A stretch of DNA of 64,000 nt from assembly GCA_021734475.1 (NCBI GenBank), contig JAIPIU010000002.1, positions 83,592-147,591 of the forward strand, written 5' to 3'. Both the position numbers and the translations under genes were made by a program. Under the pieces are notes generated by a model, which worked only from the letters and a program-made list of their open reading frames with translations, made no database searches and had not been told where the DNA came from. Positions 54,077-62,087 of this stretch are shown here, one piece after another; position 1 is the first letter of the stretch; every line of letters begins with the position of its first letter. This stretch comes from Candidatus Altimarinota bacterium. Lineage in GTDB: Bacteria > Patescibacteriota > Gracilibacteria > Absconditabacterales > Absconditicoccaceae.

Positions 54077-54841
54077 TTACAATTTAAAACTTTTAAAGTA
54101 TTCGGCTATAGTCAAATTATTATCGTGTAGATAAGTTGCAAACGGTACTCATAAATATCTCCAATGTCGATGCTCAGCTATTTTTCCATCTACATCTACT
54201 CATTTTTGATATGTGTTGTGAAATCAATATTTATACGCATTTTCATCCATCCATTTATAAAAATCCGATCAAGTGTGCATTTGTACTATATTTCAATTTT
54301 TAGCCACAGAGATATCAATAGCTAATCATGCCTGATGTTCACTACTACCAGGATCAGCACATTCAGTTTTTTTACATCACATATTTTTTAAATTCTTTTG
54401 TGATCCAAAAGATCTATAAGCACTCGCTATATAAAATTTAGATTTTTTATCAAAGTGGTCCCAAAATCACCAAGCCATATCAGCAAACGCAATAGCAGCA
54501 CTAGATCTAAGTTTAAATTGACTTGCTTTATTATACGTGAAATGAGAATTTATACTCTGTAAATCACTAGGGACATATCAAGTATTTTTAAAAGGATTGT
54601 CATCACTTAGATATCTTTGTATAGAGCCATCATTTTTTATATCAAAAGTATTATCAAATTTTTTCTGACTTTCCAAGACTAAATTATCAAAGTTTTGTAT
54701 TATACTCAATTTACTTATATCTACTTTTTCATTTCTAAATTCATATTTTTGTGCGTTAGCTTGATTATATTGAATAATATAAAAAAACATTCAGGAGATA
54801 AGACCTATAAACAACAATATTCGTGAAAATCTATATTTCAT
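54077..54841 (-). CDS. M15/VanY-type D-alanyl-D-alanine carboxypeptidase
   Basis: 254 aa. Signal anchor at residues 8-26, then the LAS metallopeptidase motifs: SAYRSFGSQKNL, GSSEHQAGLAIDIS (His and Asp zinc ligands) and EHRHWRYLG (catalytic Glu and third zinc His). It trims the terminal D-Ala from peptidoglycan stem peptides outside the membrane. Same strand as grpE and uvrC, probably upstream in their transcript. Gly in QAGLA and YLG is TGA. Confidence 0.88.
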
Positions 54842-54998
54842 ACTCAATCTCTGTAATTTTTTTAAACACCCACTAATATAAAAAAATAAAGTCTGATTAC
54901 AATTTTTTTTCCAAAATTTTTTTAAAATAGATTCGTCTATAATTTTGTCTAAAAATATTTATACTGGGACCCGTATTTATAAAAATTAGCTAGCAAAT

Positions 54999-55601
54999 AT
55001 GTTTAAAATTTCTTTTGGAAATCAAGATAATGATTTTCGAAATCTAAAAGATGATGAGCTAATTAAAAAGACTCAACAATGACAGACTATAGCATTTGAA
55101 ATTTTGTACGATAGATACAAAGATAAAATTTATTCATATATTCGAAATATATTAAACTACAATGAACAAGAATCTACAATAGTATTGAGCGATGTATTTA
55201 TCAAATTATTTGAATATATATCCAAAAATGAAATCAAAAGTTTCAAAACATTTCTCTACAAAGTAGCACACAATACTTGCATAGATTTCATTAGATCCAA
55301 TAAATCAGAATATAGAATAGACGAAAACACTTATGTCGTAGAAGATTCTCAAGATTCAATACAAAAAGATAATTTCAATACTGAGTTTAAGCAAAAAATA
55401 ATGATGGATTATTTATGACAGTTGGATGAAAAACATAGAGATGTATTGTATCTATATTATCAAGAAGAAAAATCTTATGATGAAATAGCTGAAATAATAT
55501 GAAGTAACAAAAACTCCGTATGAACTCTAATATTCAATGCCAAAAAAGAACTAAAAGAAAAAATAAAAGATGAAAAGCTGCTTGAAGAAATTACTATCTA
55601 A
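54999..55601 (+). CDS. ECF-type RNA polymerase sigma factor
   Basis: 200 aa. Region 2 around residues 35-110 (FEILYDRYKDKIYSYIRNIL ... FKTFLYKVAHNTCIDFIRS) and region 4 near 140-185 (LDEKHRDVLYLYYQEEKSYDEIAEII, a helix-turn-helix). The short length without region 3 is typical of extracytoplasmic-function factors. The following gene, 20 bp on, encodes a single-span membrane protein expected for the cognate anti-sigma factor. Confidence 0.9.
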
Positions 55602-55621
55602 TTTATTATTTCAAATTCAAA

Positions 55622-56278
55622 ATGGATTTTAAAAAAGAACATTTCCCACAATCCAAAGCTCCAGAGATTGCAAGAAAAAAAGTGATGCAACACATCTATT
55701 GATCTTCACAAAAAAAGTTAACAAGCAAAAAAATCTATTTCAATAAAATCTATGCGCCGGTGTTTGTTGTACTAATTTTATTTATATGAACATTTTTTCT
55801 AAATTGAGAATGAATGATTAGTAAATATACTTTCAAAGCACCTCGTATATCCTTAAATCTCAAAAATTTTTCTTCAAAATCTACAGAAGAAATAAAGATT
55901 AAAGATTCTCAGTTAGAAAATTTTGAAGTCAAGTCTATTATAGAAGAGCCTCAAGAGATTGTGTTTGTAAAAAGATATACAGATACAAAAGACACTAATC
56001 AAGAAGAGATAAATTATGTAAATGATAATGAAAAAATAGTATATCAAAAAACAACACCAGCAATAGATAGGACAGATAGTTCTATTTATGATCAAGAAAT
56101 AGCTAGTACTAGTAAAGAATTAGCTCCTGAAATAATGGCATTAGCTACAGACACAAAATCTTATACTGAATGATCTAGTCAAGATTCATTAGATAATCTG
56201 TATTCTCAAATAACTGAACTAGAAAATATTATGAAAGATATTTCCAATCTTACACAAGAAGAAGAATCTTTGTTTTAA
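55622..56278 (+). CDS. single-span membrane protein, probable anti-sigma factor (218 aa)
   Basis: N-terminal ~45 residues cytoplasmic-type and basic, a membrane helix at about residues 46-64 (YAPVFVVLILFIGTFF), then an acidic extracytoplasmic domain. No zinc-binding anti-sigma motif is visible. The role is inferred from its position directly after an ECF sigma gene and its topology. An 18-bp gap to the next gene. Confidence 0.6.
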
Positions 56279-56296
56279 TCCTTATTCTTTTTTACG

Positions 56297-56743
56297 ATGA
56301 AAAACTTTATATTCATATTAATATCAATTGCTTGTATATCTATGTTTTTTGCTAGTTCTCAGGCTTCGTATATTGTTAACTCAGATGTGGATTTAAATAA
56401 AAATCAAATACAAAATAGCCAAGAAAAAAAAGAGCTATTGTTTGAAAGAATAAAAAACAATAATCAAAATAAAATAAATAAGATCCAAAAATTTCAAGAT
56501 CTTGCTAATAGTATAATTACGACTACAGATTCTTTGGGTTATAATACAAATAATTTAAAAATATATAATGATCAGATTACAAGTTTAAAAAGTAATTTTC
56601 AATATCTCCAAAACGATTTTTTGAATAAATGACAGTTTCCAAATTTTGAAGAAATAAAATATTATAACAACAACTTAAAGAATGTTGTAAACTCTTTTAA
56701 AAATGAACTTTCTACAATCAAAAATACATACAAGAGAAAATAA
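56297..56743 (+). CDS. secreted helical protein (148 aa)
   Basis: Signal peptide at residues 1-23 (ends SSQA), then a Gln/Asn/Lys-rich helical domain. Third gene of the sigma-factor unit. Possibly a periplasmic partner of the preceding membrane protein, similar in plan to small stress-sensing proteins. Unrecognised. Ends 2 bp before the convergent gene's stop. Confidence 0.6.
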
Positions 56744-56745
56744 TT

Positions 56746-58350
56746 TTATATTTTTCTATTTGTTCGTTTACCTTCATATTTCACTTGTGCTCCATTGGGG
56801 TACATTTTTTCATATTCTTCATTTTGATGAAAAGCATTTCGTTGATCGATATTTGTATATATATGTCAGTGTTGTTTTCATGCTATATCTAGCTGAACAA
56901 AAGTTTTTTCTTTTTCAAATAAATGATCAAATATTTTTTGTATAGCCTGGTTTTTATCTTGTTGAGATATTTTTTTAGCATCTCATTTGTATCCTCCCAA
57001 TGTTAATAATTCTGGAATTTTTCACATAAGTTTATCTTCTACAATATTTTTTTCTACAGCCTCATTTATATATCTATATATTATAGATACTGGGATATAT
57101 GATTGTAATCTGATCATAGTAGCAATTTTGGCTTTGGCTACATATATTAGATGATGTGATAATCATTTTTCATTTTTATTATTCACCAAATTTATTTGTA
57201 TTTCCACTTTTTTGTTTCACATTTTTCATTTGATTTTTATATCTCTATAATATTTACTATTTTTACTGTTTATTTTTCAGCTTTTGGATTTAGTTCTTTC
57301 TTCTTCCAATTTTCTAGATAATATTCTATAAAAATCTGGATCTAAATCTTTTTTATATTGATTTACTATTTCTATACTCCTATCTATATCTTCATCCAAA
57401 AACGCTTTATTGACTATTTCTCATCTTTTCCCCAAAACATTTACCCATAGATATTCCAATAAAAATAAACCATCTTTGGTATTATTTACTACATTTCTAA
57501 TTCCATAAATATCATGAATTGCTTTTACATTATCATATTTACGATCTCATATCATTTTCAATACTATTTTTTTTGAATCTTTGATTCTCCATGAACTTTT
57601 GAAATATATTGGCGCCTTGTTTCACATTTCTGATTTAGTCTGTAGCTGTACATAATCACAATCTCATGGTTGATCAAAACATTGTTTGTATAGATCATAA
57701 TCTATTTCTTTAGATTTATTATTATAAAAATATGGAAAGAAATCCTCTTTTTTAATATCTTGAAAATTCTTTTCCGCATCACTAAATTCTTTTTCATGTA
57801 ATTTATATTCATTTATTCATGCAGCGATTTTGAGTACAGAACAGTATATTTGTCTGTCAGCACCAGAATTTTTTTCTGTTGTGACTGCATCCAAAAAACT
57901 CAAAACATCATCTGTATTTCTCAAACTTATTTTAGATATTTTACTTTTACTCTTGTTTCGTTTTTGAATAAACGCTGGTCCTATAGTACGCAAAAGATAA
58001 CTCTTATAATAATCTATAGAATCATTCAATAGCTGATTTATGTAATTTATTCCAGCTGGAGTTACTAAATTATTTTTACGATCAAAGTATGCTTCATCTA
58101 ATATTTGATCATGAGATGAAAAAAAACTTGATAGTAAATAAAATTTCTCATTTTTACTCAGAGAATATAGTTTAGGTAAATCCAATATACTTAGTTTATC
58201 TTGGAGGGGTTTTTTTCATACCAAAAAACTATTTATTAGATCTTTGCTTATAGCATTTCTACTTAAATCCAAATCCAAAAAATCTGTTATTTTACCATGT
58301 CATTCTTCCCTTTTTTTTTCAGAAGCTAAAGTTCTATCGGGTTTTTTCAT
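56746..58350 (-). CDS. large cytoplasmic protein with possible RelA/SpoT-like nucleotidyltransferase region (534 aa)
   Basis: The middle third contains SSWRIKDSKKIVLKMIGDRK, then NVKAIHDIYGIRNVVNN and, further on, KVEIQINLV followed by GLSHHLIYVAKAKIATMI. This order resembles the RelA/SpoT synthetase core (S-x-K ... DI-GIR-V ... VEIQ). The match is suggestive only; the HD hydrolase and TGS domains are not seen. N- and C-terminal thirds are unrecognised. If correct it would make alarmone-type nucleotides. Confidence 0.5.
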
Positions 58351-58403
58351 TATTCATTTCAATTATTTATAAATTCAGATTTTTATATAAATTTTATTTA
58401 TTA

Positions 58404-59543
58404 TTAATTTGATATAATATCAAAACTATCAATTATATCATCTATATCTCACACCATATTACCATAAATTTTTGCGTCTTCTCAATCATATGGCATATCC
58501 AAAGCCTGAGAGTAATAAAAAACATATCAATTATTTTCTCCTATTTTGTTCATATTAAATTCTCATTCTTTAGTCAATTCTTCTCGACTATCTTGATCTA
58601 CCATAGTTATACTAAATATCATATTTTCATTTCACTTTACCTTGTTGTATTCAAAAATTATTGTACTCATAGACCCCAATCATCCAAAAATCTGAGAATC
58701 TGAAACAATAGCGCGTTCAGAAAAATTATTTTTCCAATCTTTTGGAATATCCAAAGAAAAAGACATATATTCACCATTTGCATCCAAGGTAAATTTTCTA
58801 GTTTCATAGTCTTTTGTATAAAACGTTTCTATAAAACTACTTATAGTGTTGGATATATATCTATATACATTTTTTACTTTAGTCCAAAAATTCACTTTAG
58901 ATTGTTCTGTATTGTATTCTGCAATATTGTTATTCAAGTTTCATGATATATTCTTATCTATTTGAGGAGCTCATTTACATTCTCATCTATAAAAAGCCCA
59001 TTCTTCACAATTCGATCAATCATCAAAATTACATATTCAAATCTGACCATCTTTTTGATTTTGAATTTCTAGCGTTCATCAATTATTTTCACAGTATACA
59101 GATGCTGGATTAGCCATCGAAACATTTCATTCTTTTGTTTTTGTACATTTTGGCTCACTTGGATTTTCACAATACATCAATGTACATGCAAGTAATTCTC
59201 AGTTTACCACACTACAATTATTACATCCATCAAAATAAGTCTCACAATTATTTAAATCTATTTCTTTATTCTCATTCTCAAATTCACACTCTCCTTCATA
59301 CAAAAATTTAGCTAATCCATTGGCTTCCATCTGACACCTATTTCCAAAAGTTTCTTTTAGTGGTGGACATGGAGCTTGTATACATTGAACTTGAACAGAT
59401 GCACATACAGGAGCATATTCCATAGTGCAAATAATATTTTCTTTTTCAGTCTTTCAACAATCAGCATCTCATGGTATACATTTAGCCTGAGAAAATCCTA
59501 ACAAAATCAAACTTACAAATATTCACAAGGTAATTTTTTTCAT
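58404..59543 (-). CDS. secreted Kazal-like plus DUF333 protein (379 aa)
   Basis: Signal peptide at residues 1-20. A Kazal-type Cys-rich region lies at about 40-95 (EYAPVCASVQVQCIQAPC ... FGNRCQMEANG ... YEGECE). A DUF333 segment at about 145-190 reads MANPASVYCENNGG ... GICNFDDGSNCEEWAFYRGEC. The C-terminal ~180 residues are unrecognised. DUF333 often appears next to Kazal or Cys-rich inhibitor segments in secreted proteins. Possible protease inhibitor; unproven. Confidence 0.8.
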
Positions 59544-59567
59544 TTCAAAAATAATATAATAAAGCCA

Positions 59568-59629
59568 GACTAATATTAGAAAATTATCTCTAATTTTCAA
59601 CGTCTTTATATTTAGACGAAATATTAGTC
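59568..59629. repeat. nested inverted repeat upstream of the second T9SS-signal gene
   Basis: GACTAATATT (59568-59577) and AATATTAGTC (59620-59629) enclose CGTCT/AGACG (59601-59618). Could be a two-way terminator or operator at the edge of the TGA-free block. The rest of the 251-bp gap holds only the promoter below. Confidence 0.5.
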
Positions 59630-59702
59630 GATAATTGTTCTAAAAAATTTTATAGCCACAAATTAAAATATATACTCATTGACGTTTTAATTTTATTTAC
59701 CA

Positions 59703-59730
59703 TTGACTTTTATCTCTAAAAAAGTATAAA
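59703..59730 (+). promoter_or_regulatory. probable promoter of the 704-aa T9SS-signal gene
   Basis: TTGACT, 16 bp, TATAAA; 64 bp before the ATG. Same spacing as promoters of native genes here. Confidence 0.5.
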
Positions 59731-59794
59731 ATAGATTAGATTCTGATCATTAAAATAAATCTGTAAAATTAATAATAATAAAAATAAAAGACAA

Positions 59795-61909
59795 ATGAAA
59801 AATTTGATTACAAAAATCCTGTTTCTTGTTTTCGCGATGATTACAACTATCCAGGTCAGTGCTGGTGTCTTCAATGATACTATCTGTTCAGGTTCTTCGA
59901 TTACAATCGGTAATGTATATCCTACGGCTACTTTGTACCAATGGAATACTACACCGCCTCAGTACACAGCAACAATTACAGTTAATCCAGTTGTTAGTAC
60001 TACTTACATTGTAAATGTATTCTCTGGAACTACATGGCTTGTAGCTGACACATTCAATGTTATTACAAACCCATTACCTACTGGTACGATTACACCTCCT
60101 CAATCTATCTGCGCTGGATCAAGTGCAACTTTAACTGCGACTGGTGGAGTAACTTATCTTTGGTCGCCAGGTGGAGCTACTACAGCTAGCATTACTGTTA
60201 GTCCAAGTGTTACTACAACTTATTCAGTAATAATTACTGGTACAAATGGTTGTTCTATTACTTTGAGTTCAGTAGTCACTGTCAATCCTTTACCGACATT
60301 TACTAGTATTGGATCCAATTCGCCCTTGTGTGAAGGTTCTACTTTGAATCTCTATGCAACAGCGAATACAGGATCAACTTATGATTGGACAGGCCCAAAT
60401 AGTTTCACTTCGAATCTACAAAATCCTTCCATTTCAAACGTTACTATACTAAATGCAGGCAATTACACAGTTACAGCTACTTTGAACGGATGCACAGCTT
60501 CTACAAGTACAGGTGTAGTTATCAATACTCCACCCACACTTACAGTAAGCGGTAGTTCATCAGTTTGCTCGGGTTCAACTATTTACCTTTTTGCAAATGG
60601 ATCTAGCGGATCAACTTATTCTTGGACAGGACCAAATGGTTTCAGTTCAAGTTTACAAAATCCCATAATATCCAATGCAAGTACTGTAAATTCTGGTTGG
60701 TACGTAGCGACAGCAACTTTGAATACTTGTTCTTCACAGGATAGTATCTTGGTTACGGTCAATACAGCTCCAGTAGTTAGTATTACAGGTAATCTGAATA
60801 TTTGTTCAGGTTCTAGTACAACACTAACAGCAACAGGAGGCGGAACTTATCTATGGTCTACTAGTGTTACTACTTCAAGTATTACAGTTAGTCCAAGTGT
60901 TACTACTACTTATTGGGTTACAGTTACTGGTACAAATGGTTGTTCTACAACAGCTTATGCTACAGTATTTGTAAATTCAGGACCAACTATTAGTTTTTCC
61001 CCAGCAAATCCTCAGGTTTGTGAAGGTGAAAATATAGTAGTGACAGCTATGGGTGCTAATACCTATTCCTGGTCAAACGGTACTAATGGATCATCTATCA
61101 GTGTCAATCCAACCACCACAACTACTTACACAGTTACTGGTACCAGTTCTCAGGGTTGCACAACCACAGCTTCAGTTACCATTTTGGTTGACCCCAAACC
61201 TATAGTAAGTTTAAATCTTCCACAGAGTCAGATTTGCTTAGACGCAAATCCAATTACTCTCAATGGAGGATCTCCTGTAGGAGGATCTTATTATGGTAGC
61301 GGAATATTTGGTGGAATGTTTTATCCATCAACAGTAGGTGTTGGTACTTACACAATATCTTATGAATATACCAATTCATATGGTTGTACATCTACAGCTA
61401 CAACATTACTAACAGTCAATCCACTGCCTACAGTAATATTCAATTCCATTTACCCCAATCCTGTAAATATCAATGCCGCAGCTTTCCAGCTCAATACTGG
61501 AATTCCATTGGGAGGTATTTATTCGGGACCTGGAGTAGTCAACGGTTGGTTTTATCCATCCGTTGCTGGAGTTGGTATTCATACGATTACCTATACATAC
61601 ATAGACTTTATGTCTTGTGCCAATACGGTGATGCAGACTATTACGGTCGCAGGAAACGTTGGGATCGAAGAGCAATCTTCAAAATCGATCAGAATCTACC
61701 CCAACCCTGTAAACAACTTTCTAAATGTAGAGCTGGAAGAAATTCCTAATCTTGTTCAGATAGTTGACCTGACTGGTCATGTATTACTGAGTCAAAAAGT
61801 TGATTCCGAAAATTTCAAGATAGATGTTTCGTATTTATCTAGGGGAATTTACTTTATCCACTTCAATTTTGAAGATGGATATAGTACAAGCACAAAGTTT
61901 ATTAAGTAA
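59795..61909 (+). CDS. secreted Ig/PKD-like repeat adhesin with T9SS C-terminal sorting signal (704 aa)
   Basis: Signal peptide (residues 1-23, ending QVSAG). About seven repeats of ~80 residues follow with the pattern ICSGSSTTLTATGG ... YLWS ... SITVSPSVTTTYWVTVTGT, the Bacteroidota PKD/Ig-like repeat of gliding and adhesion proteins. The last ~80 residues hold SIRIYPNPVNNFLNVELEE and SRGIYFIHFNFEDG, a type A T9SS sorting domain. No in-frame TGA; all Gly are GGN, mostly GGT/GGA. Function probably surface adhesion in the donor. Without a T9SS the tail would not be processed here. Confidence 0.9.
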   Translation: MKNLITKILFLVFAMITTIQVSAGVFNDTICSGSSITIGNVYPTATLYQWNTTPPQYTATITVNPVVSTTYIVNVFSGTTWLVADTFNVITNPLPTGTITPPQSICAGSSATLTATGGVTYLWSPGGATTASITVSPSVTTTYSVIITGTNGCSITLSSVVTVNPLPTFTSIGSNSPLCEGSTLNLYATANTGSTYDWTGPNSFTSNLQNPSISNVTILNAGNYTVTATLNGCTASTSTGVVINTPPTLTVSGSSSVCSGSTIYLFANGSSGSTYSWTGPNGFSSSLQNPIISNASTVNSGWYVATATLNTCSSQDSILVTVNTAPVVSITGNLNICSGSSTTLTATGGGTYLWSTSVTTSSITVSPSVTTTYWVTVTGTNGCSTTAYATVFVNSGPTISFSPANPQVCEGENIVVTAMGANTYSWSNGTNGSSISVNPTTTTTYTVTGTSSQGCTTTASVTILVDPKPIVSLNLPQSQICLDANPITLNGGSPVGGSYYGSGIFGGMFYPSTVGVGTYTISYEYTNSYGCTSTATTLLTVNPLPTVIFNSIYPNPVNINAAAFQLNTGIPLGGIYSGPGVVNGWFYPSVAGVGIHTITYTYIDFMSCANTVMQTITVAGNVGIEEQSSKSIRIYPNPVNNFLNVELEEIPNLVQIVDLTGHVLLSQKVDSENFKIDVSYLSRGIYFIHFNFEDGYSTSTKFIK

Positions 61910-61920
61910 TATCACAATAG

Positions 61921-61950
61921 CAGCCTGGTTTTTTACCAGGCTGTTTTTTT
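61921..61950 (+). terminator. rho-independent terminator
   Basis: CAGCCTGG pairs with CCAGGCTG around a 7-nt loop, then seven T. Confidence 0.93.
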
Positions 61951-62004
61951 ATTTTCTGTAGAAGATTAGCTACAACACTTACCGATTATTTTTATTAAAT
62001 AAGA

Positions 62005-62032
62005 TTGACTTTAGTTAGTAAATATATATAGT
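62005..62032 (+). promoter_or_regulatory. probable promoter of the UPF0182 gene
   Basis: TTGACT, 16 bp, TATAGT; 55 bp before the ATG at 62088. Confidence 0.45.
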
Positions 62033-62087
62033 AAAAGTGATGTTGTCATTAAAATTATTAAATTAAACAATCTAAAAAACAAAAGTT

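Noticed and set aside
61384-61749. 121-codon frame overlapping the T9SS-signal adhesin
   Set aside because: Out-of-frame shadow of a repeat region with clear homology in the main frame.
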